A DNA stretch of 6,438 nt from CAWEPK01 sp049521495. Its GTDB lineage: Bacteria > Desulfobacterota > Syntrophorhabdia > Syntrophorhabdales > WCHB1-27. The DNA is taken from contig JBEKOT010000127.1 in the NCBI GenBank assembly GCA_049521495.1, positions 1 through 6,438 on the forward strand, in the 5' to 3' direction. Below are positions 1-6,332 of the stretch, in pieces (position 1 is the first letter of the stretch; every line of letters begins with the position of its first letter). The position numbers and the translations under genes are program-made. Below the pieces are notes generated by a model. That model saw only the letters and a list, made by a program, of their open reading frames with translations, had not been told where the DNA came from and ran no database searches.

Positions 1-96
1 CGCGGAAAGGAGCTTGCGAGCAAGAAGGAGTATTTCCTGGTATAGGAAGGGGCGGAAAGTAAAAATCTAAAGGCCGTCCCTCGCGTTGCCCAGTCG

Positions 97-414
97 TTAT
101 TGCTTTGAATGTCCGTCCCGGCAGTAGTAGCCGACGGGTTTACCCGTTGCCAGGCTGTACTCCTTGAAAACGCTGCAGTTCCCGCAGATACAGGATTGCG
201 TGGGATCAAGATCCTGGCATGTAGCCTTTCCTGTTGAACAGTAGACTCCTGGGATATCCTCACGCACCAGAGGACTCTTCGACAGTGCTTGAGTGATCGT
301 GCCCAGCTTCCCGCTTACGCATTGGCTCTTCGATTGTACGGGGCATTTTGGGCACTGGCACTTACCGACATTTCCGGTATTGAAATCGACCTTGCTACCC
401 GTCGCCTGATTCAT
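97..414 (-). CDS. Cysteine-rich DUF2769-like small protein
   Basis: This encodes a 105-residue soluble protein of unknown function. Ten cysteines stand in two clusters: C19, C21, C24 and C32 (a CxCPxCP core) and C75, C77 and C80 (CICGNC), with C59 (PGVYCSTGK), C66 and C98 (GYYCRDG) between and after. This layout matches my memory of the DUF2769 family, seen mostly in methanogens and syntrophic bacteria. The spacing suggests binding of zinc or an iron-sulfur centre, but that is inference. No signal peptide or membrane segment is present. The start is supported by a strong GAGGAGG ribosome binding site (near 427-433 in minus-strand sense) about 9 bases upstream of the ATG. The gene is divergent from the 101-residue gene at 677 and is not part of the beta-oxidation operon. 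Its base composition is more AT-rich than the operon's. I am confident it is a real gene, and fairly confident of the family. Confidence 0.85.
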   Translation of the reverse strand: MNQATGSKVDFNTGNVGKCQCPKCPVQSKSQCVSGKLGTITQALSKSPLVREDIPGVYCSTGKATCQDLDPTQSCICGNCSVFKEYSLATGKPVGYYCRDGHSKQ

Positions 415-676
415 GTCGCCTTACCTCCTCGATGGTATTTACTAGTGAGAATATAGGAACTGCGGAGATTCTTTGCATCATGGTAAAGGTTTTCTCAAGG
501 CTGCATTCCGCTATCGATCCATTCCTTCAGTTTCTATACATTGCTGATATCTCAAGTCTCACAGTCCCACTTTGTTTCTTGACAAGAACAATATTCGAAC
601 CCACATTCCAATAGTAGAACACGGATGCATTAGCGATCGTGGAAGGGATAAGCTCTACGAAAGGGAGGCAATTAAA
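415..676. promoter_or_regulatory. Divergent intergenic region with probable promoters for both small genes
   Basis: This 262-bp AT-rich stretch separates two divergently transcribed genes, so both promoters must lie here unless transcription comes from further away. An exact TTGACA (-35-like) sits at 579-584 on the plus strand, but 16-18 bases downstream there is only a poor -10 match (around 602-607). On the minus strand a TATATT lies near 450, without a good -35 partner. I see no convincing inverted repeat that would mark an operator. A 60-codon plus-strand open frame at 432-614 is not supported by a ribosome binding site and is probably chance. Confidence 0.35.
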
Positions 677-982
677 ATGTCTAAATTCTATGTAAGATGG
701 CAGATTGACCCTCAGATGATACCTTCCGTTCCTGAAGAACGACGGAAGCTCTTGCTGTCGATGCTTGAAATGGTGAAAGAGGATATAAAGGCGGGTAGGG
801 TTAAGGATTGGGGAAACGTTCCAGGGGAATCCGCCGGATATCTTCTAGTGGAGGGAGCGAGCGAATCAGACCTTTTGACCAGTCTGCTAAAATTCATGCC
901 CCACGTCAATTTTGAAGTAAGGCCGGTCCTCACTGTGGACCAAACCATTGAATCTTATAAGAGAATGGCCGCCGCAGCATAG
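677..982 (+). CDS. Small protein, predicted ferredoxin-like fold (muconolactone-isomerase/DUF3303-like)
   Basis: This encodes a 101-residue soluble protein. The start is the ATG at 677, because AAGGGAGG at 661-668 lies eight bases upstream. The open frame extends back to 572, but that part has no ribosome binding site and reads as non-coding. The visible order is a first strand (KFYVRWQID, residues 3-11), a charged helix (about 19-40), a turn ending in DWG (44-46), a strand GYLLVEG (54-60), a second helix (62-74) and a last strand with FEVRPVLTV (79-87). This beta-alpha-beta-beta-alpha-beta plan resembles small dimeric alpha+beta barrel proteins such as muconolactone isomerase, YciI and DUF3303. 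No catalytic residue can be assigned, so the function is unknown. The gene diverges from the DUF2769-like gene and converges with the beta-oxidation operon. The C-terminus MAAAA is low-complexity. The gene call is strong; the fold is inferred from pattern only. Confidence 0.85.
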   Translation: MSKFYVRWQIDPQMIPSVPEERRKLLLSMLEMVKEDIKAGRVKDWGNVPGESAGYLLVEGASESDLLTSLLKFMPHVNFEVRPVLTVDQTIESYKRMAAAA

Positions 983-1227
983 GGCAAGAAGCAGATAGAT
1001 TCAGCTGCTCATCGGTCTTTAGAGCACCTTTCAATAGCTCAAGCTTAAGTGTTTGCCTAATTAACGGGCATTGAAGGGTCATCAGTGTTACATGCCGGGG
1101 AGCCTGACAACGACCTGGCGTCCCGGATTGTAAGAGTCGACCGGGTTTGGGTCCACAGGCGCACGGTGCGCGTATGGCGGGGTGAGAGGTCAAAGGACAA
1201 CGCACGGGCACTATCGCAATCCTCCCG
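983..1227. other. Convergent intergenic region, no gene seen
   Basis: This 245-bp gap lies between the 3' end of the plus-strand small gene and the 3' end of the minus-strand operon. I looked for intrinsic terminators and found none with a GC-rich stem followed by a T-run on either strand. There is a 13-nt near-perfect palindrome at 1159-1171 (GCGCAC-G-GTGCGC), able to form a five-pair stem with a three-base loop, but it has no U-tract. A weak AGCAG...CTGCT pairing lies just after 990. The 93-codon minus-strand frame across 930-1211 overlaps the end of the small gene, has an unnatural composition, and is not counted as a gene. Confidence 0.5.
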
Positions 1228-1803
1228 CTAGCTCTGCTTCATGGGCATGAGGGGCTTCCCCAGAGGAAGATGGATTCCGGCCGCCTCGCCCAGGGAGTGG
1301 GCCATCATATAGAGTCCCCAAACGACTGCCACGTAAAAGAGAACCGTCGCCAACGGCGCAAGAGTATGATAGCCAATCTCGACAAAGCCAAGCGTGCTGA
1401 GAACGACAAAGCCGAGAGGACCGATAAAGAAGACCACAAACGGTGCCCTGACGAGTGGGATCATATAGATACCGTGGTGGGAATGAAGCTTGCGACCCCT
1501 GCGCCTCGAGGAAAATACCCAGGAGAATATTCACGTAACCCAGCACAGTAGAAATGTCAAGGCCGGGCTGATCATGAACAAGGTCCCAAAAGTCAGCAAA
1601 AGGTTCCCTCTTGTCGCAATTCCTCGCCTCAACTCAATTATACCGGCAATGATCTGCGCCAGTCCCCCTCCCGTCAACAGGGCGAAGAAAACCGGAACGT
1701 TCTCCTTAGGAACGAGGCCGTGCAGAGACAGGCCTATCACCAGACACACCAGTGCAAACGCAGAAAATCCCACCGGAGCCGAACTTGCCCACTTTTCTTC
1801 CAT
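1228..1803 (-). pseudogene. GPR1/FUN34/YaaH (SatP-like) acetate/monocarboxylate transporter, frame broken
   Basis: The reading frames together match an inner-membrane six-helix carrier for acetate or similar monocarboxylates. The first 90 codons (1803-1531) carry an SAPVGF motif like the family's NPAPLG. They also carry a GGGLAQIIAGIIELRRG segment very close to GGIAQIFAGLLEYKKG of E. coli SatP, plus three hydrophobic helices. This frame then stops at TGA 1531-1533. Similarity continues in a second frame (LGYVNILLGIF, about 1546-1500) and then in the original frame (VRAPFVVFF through HLPLGKPLMP, 1464-1228). At least two frame changes are needed, one near 1535-1575 and one near 1455-1495. A third short frame (GVASFIP) could be involved. 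The total span of 192 codons is normal for the family (SatP has 188 residues). The start is supported by GGGGAGG seven bases upstream. It is the last operon gene, 30 bp after the acyl-CoA synthetase. The damage may be real decay or sequence error. Confidence 0.8.
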
Positions 1804-1833
1804 GGTTTTGCCTCCCCTTTCTCGGCGTTATAC

Positions 1834-3387
1834 CTAATAAGCCTTCCCGAACTCCTGCTCCATTATCTGGCGCAGGGTCACCTTCTCGAGCTTCCCTGTT
1901 ACCGTCTTGGGCAATGCATCAAAGAAGCGGACAAACCTCGGCGCTTTGTACGCTGCCAGGTTATCCTTGCAGAACTTGATCACGTCTGCCTCGGTGATCG
2001 AGTTTCCGGGCTTGAGCGCGATGCACGCAACCACTTCCTCCCCTTTGATCAGCTCCGGTATGCCGACCACCTGTGCCTCTGCCACGGCGGGGTGCGTGTA
2101 GAGAAGGTCTTCTACCTCCTTTGGGTAGATATTGAAGGCGCCCCTGACGATCATGTCCTTCTTCCTGTCTTTCACGAAGCAGTAGCCGTCGTCGTCGAAG
2201 TAGACGAGGTCTCCCGTGTGGTACCAGCCGCTTTTCAGGGCCTCGGCCGTGGCCTCGGGTTTTCGCCAGTACCCTTTCATGATATTGGGGCCTCTCAGCA
2301 CCAACTCCCCTACCTCGCCCCGTTTGACCGGCGTGTCGTTCTCATCAAAGGCATCCACCTCAAGCTCGGGGACGATCGGTATGCCGCAGGAGTTGGCCTT
2401 CTGAACGCCCCTTCCCGGAAGCGGATTCATGAAGACCACAGGGGCAGCTTCCGTCGTTCCATAGCCCTCACTCAAAGGGGTAAACTTCTGATTCCAGGCG
2501 CGCAATATGGGTTCGGGTGTCACGGCCGCGCCCGTGACGGAGTAGCGCAGCCTTATGTCGCGCGCGTAGTCATCGACCTTGGGGTGGTTGATGAGGGCAT
2601 AGTACATGGTCGCCACGCCGTGGAAGCAGGTAGCCTTGTATTTCCGAAGGGCCTCCAGGGTGAGTGTAGGGTCGAACCGCTTTTGCCATACGATCGTTGC
2701 GGCGGACATCCATAGCTCGCCTATGACATGGGAAAGCGCATAGGAGTGGAAAAGGGGGAGCGATGCGACCCCAAGGTCCTTATAGTTGGTTTCTGCCCAG
2801 TCGGCACAATGCCTGGCATTCGTCCAGAGATTCTTGTGGGTCAGCATCACGCCTTTGGGCTTTCCGGTCGTCCCCGATGTGTAGAGAATGGCCGCGATGT
2901 CATCCGTCTCGGCCTTTGCCGTATCAAAGGTCTTGGGATACTTCTTTACCCATTCGCTGTAGTCGATGCCGCCGCCTGAGGCACCGTCGGTCATAATGGT
3001 TTTTTCGACCGATACCCCCGCACGGGCGAGCACCTTGAAGGGCTCCTCCGCTACCTCCCCCGCGGTAACAAGAATCTTCGGCTCACAATCAGCGATGATG
3101 TACTCCAGCTCCCTGTGCTTCAGCATCATGTTGAGGGCGTTCACAACCGCCCCCGCCTTCATGATACCCAGATAGAAGAAGATTGCCTCGGCGCAGTTCG
3201 GCAGGAAAAGGGTCACCCTGTCGCCTTTCCCTACCCCCAGATCGATCAGCCCGTTCGCTATCTGGTTAGTTACCTGATTGACCTCCTCAAAAGACCATTG
3301 TCCCTGATCATCGAAGATGAGGGCGGTCTTATCCGGGTGAGACAGAGCAGAGTTTTCCAGGTACGATGCCACGTTTGGCGTTCCCAT
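1834..3387 (-). CDS. Acyl-CoA synthetase (AMP-forming, FadD/LcfB-like)
   Basis: This 517-residue cytoplasmic enzyme of the class I adenylate-forming (ANL) superfamily activates a carboxylic acid with ATP and CoA to acyl-CoA, AMP and PPi. The full set of core motifs is visible: P-loop YTSGTTGKPKGV (169-180), GYGTTE (308-313), YHTGDL (389-394), hinge DRKKDMIVRG (407-416) and the C-terminal PKTVTGKLEK (493-502), with the expected catalytic lysine K499. The hinge continues GAFNIYPKEVE instead of the commoner GG(E/F)N, a mild variation. Length is normal for bacterial medium/long-chain ligases, but chain length or an aromatic substrate cannot be read from the motifs. It lies 51 bp after the thiolase and 30 bp before the transporter gene. 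The ribosome binding site is a G-rich AGGGGGG about six bases before the ATG. Its place in a beta-oxidation operon suggests it supplies the acyl-CoA consumed by the upstream-encoded enzymes. Confidence 0.92.
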   Translation of the reverse strand: MGTPNVASYLENSALSHPDKTALIFDDQGQWSFEEVNQVTNQIANGLIDLGVGKGDRVTLFLPNCAEAIFFYLGIMKAGAVVNALNMMLKHRELEYIIADCEPKILVTAGEVAEEPFKVLARAGVSVEKTIMTDGASGGGIDYSEWVKKYPKTFDTAKAETDDIAAILYTSGTTGKPKGVMLTHKNLWTNARHCADWAETNYKDLGVASLPLFHSYALSHVIGELWMSAATIVWQKRFDPTLTLEALRKYKATCFHGVATMYYALINHPKVDDYARDIRLRYSVTGAAVTPEPILRAWNQKFTPLSEGYGTTEAAPVVFMNPLPGRGVQKANSCGIPIVPELEVDAFDENDTPVKRGEVGELVLRGPNIMKGYWRKPEATAEALKSGWYHTGDLVYFDDDGYCFVKDRKKDMIVRGAFNIYPKEVEDLLYTHPAVAEAQVVGIPELIKGEEVVACIALKPGNSITEADVIKFCKDNLAAYKAPRFVRFFDALPKTVTGKLEKVTLRQIMEQEFGKAY

Positions 3388-3438
3388 AATTCCCCCCTAT
3401 TTTTTTAATAACATGGTTCTCTTTCAAGAACCACTTTC
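3388..3438 (-). promoter_or_regulatory. Short intergenic gap with small hairpin and weak possible promoter
   Basis: This 51-bp gap between the thiolase stop and the acyl-CoA synthetase start is the largest in the operon. It holds a six-pair inverted repeat, GGTTCT/AGAACC with a six-base loop, at 3415-3432. In minus-strand sense a TTGAAA (3427-3422) lies 17 bases before AAAAAT (3404-3399), a weak sigma-70-like pair overlapping the hairpin. There is no U-tract after the hairpin in the minus-strand direction, so it is not an intrinsic terminator. It could be an internal promoter or a processing site, but the support is slight. Confidence 0.2.
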
Positions 3439-4611
3439 TTAAATCCTCTCCAGAACAATCGCGAAGCCATGACCGCCGCCCGCGCACAGGCTTGCGACCC
3501 CGTACTTCAGCTCGCGCTTCGTCATTTCGTGGATCAAGGTTACTGCCAGACGACAGCCCGTGGCGCCGACCGGGTGACCGAGGGAGATGCCGCCCCCGTT
3601 GACATTAACTATCTCCCTGCAGAGACCCAATTCTTTTTCACAGGAAAGGTATTGCGCAGCAAAGGCCTCGTTTATCTCGAAAAGCTCGATGTCGTCGAGC
3701 GTAAGCCCCGCCCTTTCCAGCGCCTTCCTTATCGCGGGCACGGGGCCGATGCCCATGTAGGCCGGATCAACCCCAACCACTCCGTGCCCCACTATCTTCG
3801 CAAGCGGTTTCAACCCAAGCTCCCTGACCTTTCTTTCCGAGGCAAGGATCATTGCGGCCGCTGCGTCGTTCATGCCGCACGAGTTTCCCGCAGTTACCGT
3901 TCCATTGGCCTTGAATGCCGCGGGCAGCTTCGCCAGCTTCTCTAACGTCAGGTCCGGCCGGGGATGCTCATCGGTGTCCACGATCTTATCCGGCTTCTTC
4001 GGGTTAACTGGGACGGGCGTGATCTCATCCCTGAACGTACCGTCCCGTACCGCCTTGCACGCCTTTTGCTGGCTTTGAAGGGCATAAAGGTCCTGCTCCT
4101 CCCGGCTGATTCCATATTTCTCAGCCAGGTTTTCCGCGGTGACGCCCATTCCGCCGCCGATCGGGTACTCCTGCATGGCCCTCCAGAGGAGGTCGTATAT
4201 TTGCGCGTGCTTGAGGCGTTGTCCCCACCTGGTACTCGTGAGGATGTAGGGCGCCGTGCTCATGCTTTCCACGCCCCCCACGAGCACAACGTCCGCGTCA
4301 CCTTCCCGGATGCTGTGGACGCCGGCTATGGTCGCCTGCATCCCCGAGCCGCAGGTTGCGGAGATCGTGATGGCCGGAGACTCGATCGGTATGCCTGCCC
4401 TCACCGACGCTATTCTTGAAACGTTGTTGTCGAGCGGTTCGAAGCAGTTGCCCATGAAGACCTGCTCCACGTGTCTCTTCCCGATGCCTGCCCGGTCGAC
4501 AACCGACTGCATTACCAGGATCGCCAGGTCGCGGGCGGAGATGTCCCTCAGGCCTCCCCCGAATTCCCCTATTGGTGTTCTCGTTGCGCCGACAATAAAA
4601 ACGTCTTCCAT
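3439..4611 (-). CDS. Acetyl-CoA C-acetyltransferase (thiolase)
   Basis: This 390-residue cytoplasmic thiolase cleaves 3-ketoacyl-CoA with CoA to acetyl-CoA and a shortened acyl-CoA, or runs in reverse to condense two acetyl-CoA. The catalytic set is complete: nucleophile C87 in SATCGSGMQ, NEAFA (314-318), H346 in NGGGISLGHPVGATG, and C376 in CAGGGHG. The GGVESMS motif (112-118) is also present. Length is typical for homotetrameric degradative or biosynthetic thiolases. The last motif reads GGGHG where GGGMG or GGGQG is more usual, a change near the active site of unknown effect. The start is firm: AAGGAGG lies five bases upstream of the ATG and includes the TAA stop of the preceding enoyl-CoA hydratase (gap 10 bp), implying translational coupling. 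The operon context favours the last step of butyrate-type beta-oxidation, but acetoacetyl-CoA specificity is inferred. Confidence 0.94.
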   Translation of the reverse strand: MEDVFIVGATRTPIGEFGGGLRDISARDLAILVMQSVVDRAGIGKRHVEQVFMGNCFEPLDNNVSRIASVRAGIPIESPAITISATCGSGMQATIAGVHSIREGDADVVLVGGVESMSTAPYILTSTRWGQRLKHAQIYDLLWRAMQEYPIGGGMGVTAENLAEKYGISREEQDLYALQSQQKACKAVRDGTFRDEITPVPVNPKKPDKIVDTDEHPRPDLTLEKLAKLPAAFKANGTVTAGNSCGMNDAAAAMILASERKVRELGLKPLAKIVGHGVVGVDPAYMGIGPVPAIRKALERAGLTLDDIELFEINEAFAAQYLSCEKELGLCREIVNVNGGGISLGHPVGATGCRLAVTLIHEMTKRELKYGVASLCAGGGHGFAIVLERI

Positions 4612-4621
4612 CCGTTCCTCC

Positions 4622-5412
4622 TTATTTGCCGTTGAACACAGGCTGTTTTCTCTCTACGAAGCTCCTGATCCCATGGTCCGCGTCTTCGGTCAAGCAAAGT
4701 AGGCCCGCCAGGTTCGATTCGAGCAGCAGACCCTGTTCGAGGGGTATGCTTCCCGCCTGGTTCAGGGCCTCCAGGGCAAGGTCCACGGCGAGAGGGGCGT
4801 TTTGGGCAATTGTCTGGGCCAGGCCTTCGCACGCGGTGAGGACCTCCGGGGCCGGCACCACGCGGTTGACAAGCCCGATCCGGTAGGCCTCCGTGGAATC
4901 AATCGCGGAGCCGGTGAGAATCAGCTCTGCGGCCCTCGCTTTGCCTATAAGCTGCACGAGGCGCTGCGTACCCCCCCCCAGCCAGGCATGATGCCGACCC
5001 TTATCTCCGGAAGGCCGAAACGGGCCGTCTCGCTCGCGATGCGGAAGGTGCAGGCGAGGGCGATTTCCAGGCCGCCTCCCATGACGAGACCGTGGAGGGC
5101 AGCGATGGAGGGCTTACCCAAGGTGTCGAATTCACGCATGGCCGCCTGCCCGTAACGCGACCATTCCCTGCCGCCGAAGGTGGCCTGCCTGCTGTCGATA
5201 AAGACGTTGATATCGGCCCCGGTGCAGAAGGCCTTGTCTCCGGCGCCGGCCACTATTACCGCCCGGCAGGCCCGGTCCCTCCTGCATTGCCTGAGCGCGT
5301 CCACGAGATCGTCGACGGTCTCCCTGTTGACGGCATTCAGGACGGCGGGCCGGTTCAGGGTAATGTAGCCTGTCGTTCCTCTTATCTCGCAAATAACGTT
5401 GTCCTTTGCCAT
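4622..5412 (-). pseudogene. Enoyl-CoA hydratase/isomerase (crotonase family), frameshifted at a G9 run
   Basis: The gene product would hydrate enoyl-CoA to 3-hydroxyacyl-CoA. The first frame (5412-4945, 155 codons) contains the oxyanion-hole region AFCTGADI (residues 61-68), GLVMGGGLE (108-116) and LPEIRVGIMPGWGG (134-147). The two expected catalytic glutamates are E116 and E136, equivalent to E144 and E164 of rat crotonase. It then runs off frame and stops at TAG 4947-4945. The expected continuation (GTQRLVQLIGKARAAELILTG and on to the C-terminus) is in another frame and ends at TAA 4624-4622. The switch falls on nine consecutive Gs. The family's PGWGGTQ would need seven, and ten would give PGWGGGTQ. 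Repaired length is about 262 residues, normal for the family. Translation as written loses the C-terminal helices needed for trimer assembly. The gene starts one base after the dehydrogenase stop, with GGGAGG inside the end of that gene. Sequence error or slippage site is as likely as true inactivation. Confidence 0.85.
4971..4979 (-). repeat. Nine-base G homopolymer (C9 on plus strand) in the enoyl-CoA hydratase gene
   Basis: Positions 4971-4979 are nine Cs on the plus strand, read as nine Gs in the gene. This is the longest homopolymer I noticed in the window and it sits exactly where the enoyl-CoA hydratase frame changes. Such runs are prone to polymerase slippage in cells and to length errors in sequencing. 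Confidence 0.95.
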
Positions 5413-5413
5413 C

Positions 5414-6310
5414 TCATGCCCCTCCCGAGGTCAATTCGACAGGTTTCGGGTTGCCGCGGTCGGACCAGTCGTAGAATCCCTTCCCGGATTTGAGGCCCAG
5501 GAAGCCGAGAAGCACCATCCTTTTCAGCGCCGGGGGCGCTGCGTACCTCTTGTCCTTGTACTCGTCGAAGAGGATGTCGGCGGCGCTGCTCAGCACGTCG
5601 AGACCAATAAAATCGGCGAGCATCAAAGGCCCCATGGGGTGGTTGCATCCCAGCTTCATACCCATATCGATGTCCTCGATGCTCGCGACCCCTTCGCCCG
5701 CCGTGCGAATGGCGTCGAGCAGGTAAGGCGTGAGAAGGCGGTTCACGATGAATCCTGCCGCGTCTTTTGCCAGTATTGCCTGTTTCTTCAGGGACCTCAC
5801 GAAGCCCGTGGCCGTATCCACGACTTCCCTGCGGGTGGCCATGGTCCGAACGATTTCAACCAAGGGCATCGAGCCCACTGGATTGAAGAAGTGGAGACCC
5901 AAGAAATTGCCTTCCCTCTTTGTTGCGACCGCCATCTCCGTGATGGAAAGAGAGGACGTATTGCTAGCAAGAATTGCCGTGTTCTTACAGACTGCGCCCA
6001 CCTCCCGGAACACGGCGGTCTTGGCCCGCATATCCTCGAAAACAGCCTCCACAATTAGGTCGCAGTCCGCAAGATCGGCAAAGGCCGTCGTACCCGTGAG
6101 ACCCGCAACCATCCTATCCCGGTCGGCTGCCCCAAGGGCGCCCTTCTCGCACAGTCTTTCAATGCCTTTCCGCACCCTGCCTACGCCTTTGGCGAGCAAG
6201 GCCTCATCCGTTTCGCGGACAGTGACCCTGTAGCCGGCCTCAAGGGCGAGCTGCGCAATGCCGGCGCCCATGGTGCCGCACCCGACGATACCGACCTTTT
6301 CAATCTCCAT
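5414..6310 (-). CDS. 3-hydroxyacyl-CoA dehydrogenase (3-hydroxybutyryl-CoA dehydrogenase type)
   Basis: This 298-residue cytoplasmic enzyme oxidises (S)-3-hydroxyacyl-CoA to 3-ketoacyl-CoA with NAD(P)+, or runs in reverse. The N-terminal Rossmann domain shows GCGTMG (residues 10-15). The catalytic residues line up with human HAD S137, H158, E170 and N208 as S119 (SNTSSL), H140 (GLHFFNPVG), E152 (PLVEIV) and N190 (FIVNRLL). The C-terminal helical domain has HPMGPLMLADFIGLD and ends with the GKGFYDW signature, so both domains are complete. I chose the ATG at 6310. The in-frame ATG at 6322 is part of ATGGGAGGCAAC, whose GGGAGG makes a good ribosome binding site for the later start, four bases away; the earlier start would add only MGGN. 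The gene follows the acyl-CoA dehydrogenase by 22 bp, and its TGA is one base from the enoyl-CoA hydratase ATG. The length and monofunctional form fit the Hbd/PaaH group. Confidence 0.93.
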   Translation of the reverse strand: MEIEKVGIVGCGTMGAGIAQLALEAGYRVTVRETDEALLAKGVGRVRKGIERLCEKGALGAADRDRMVAGLTGTTAFADLADCDLIVEAVFEDMRAKTAVFREVGAVCKNTAILASNTSSLSITEMAVATKREGNFLGLHFFNPVGSMPLVEIVRTMATRREVVDTATGFVRSLKKQAILAKDAAGFIVNRLLTPYLLDAIRTAGEGVASIEDIDMGMKLGCNHPMGPLMLADFIGLDVLSSAADILFDEYKDKRYAAPPALKRMVLLGFLGLKSGKGFYDWSDRGNPKPVELTSGGA

Positions 6311-6332
6311 GTTGCCTCCCATCCAGGCCCTA

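Noticed and set aside
1..45. Possible 3' end of a plus-strand gene (15 codons ending in TAG at 43-45)
   Set aside because: All three plus frames are open at the left edge for a short distance and none carries a recognisable motif, so no frame can be preferred.
579..584. Exact TTGACA as a promoter for the 101-residue gene
   Set aside because: No acceptable -10 element lies 16-18 bases downstream, so it is mentioned only as a possibility.
432..614. 60-codon plus-strand open frame
   Set aside because: It has no ribosome binding site, lies in the divergent promoter region, and its composition is not protein-like.
1159..1171. 13-nt palindrome GCGCAC-G-GTGCGC as a terminator or operator
   Set aside because: It has no T-run on either side and lies far from any promoter; a short GC palindrome is expected by chance.
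930..1211. 93-codon minus-strand frame in the convergent gap
   Set aside because: It overlaps the end of the 101-residue gene, has no ribosome binding site, and is rich in C, P and R without family motifs.
1720..2715. 331-codon open frame on the plus strand opposite the acyl-CoA synthetase
   Set aside because: It is antisense to a complete, motif-rich enzyme gene. Long mirror frames are common opposite GC-rich genes, and the product shows no known motif.
4960..4985. Programmed -1 ribosomal frameshifting to make full-length enoyl-CoA hydratase
   Set aside because: The direction fits, but no stimulatory stem-loop or pseudoknot could be identified. The family is not known to use frameshifting, and homopolymer length error is simpler.
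5399..6058. 219-codon plus-strand open frame opposite the 3-hydroxyacyl-CoA dehydrogenase
   Set aside because: It is a shadow of a gene with a full catalytic set; no start signal and no recognisable domain.
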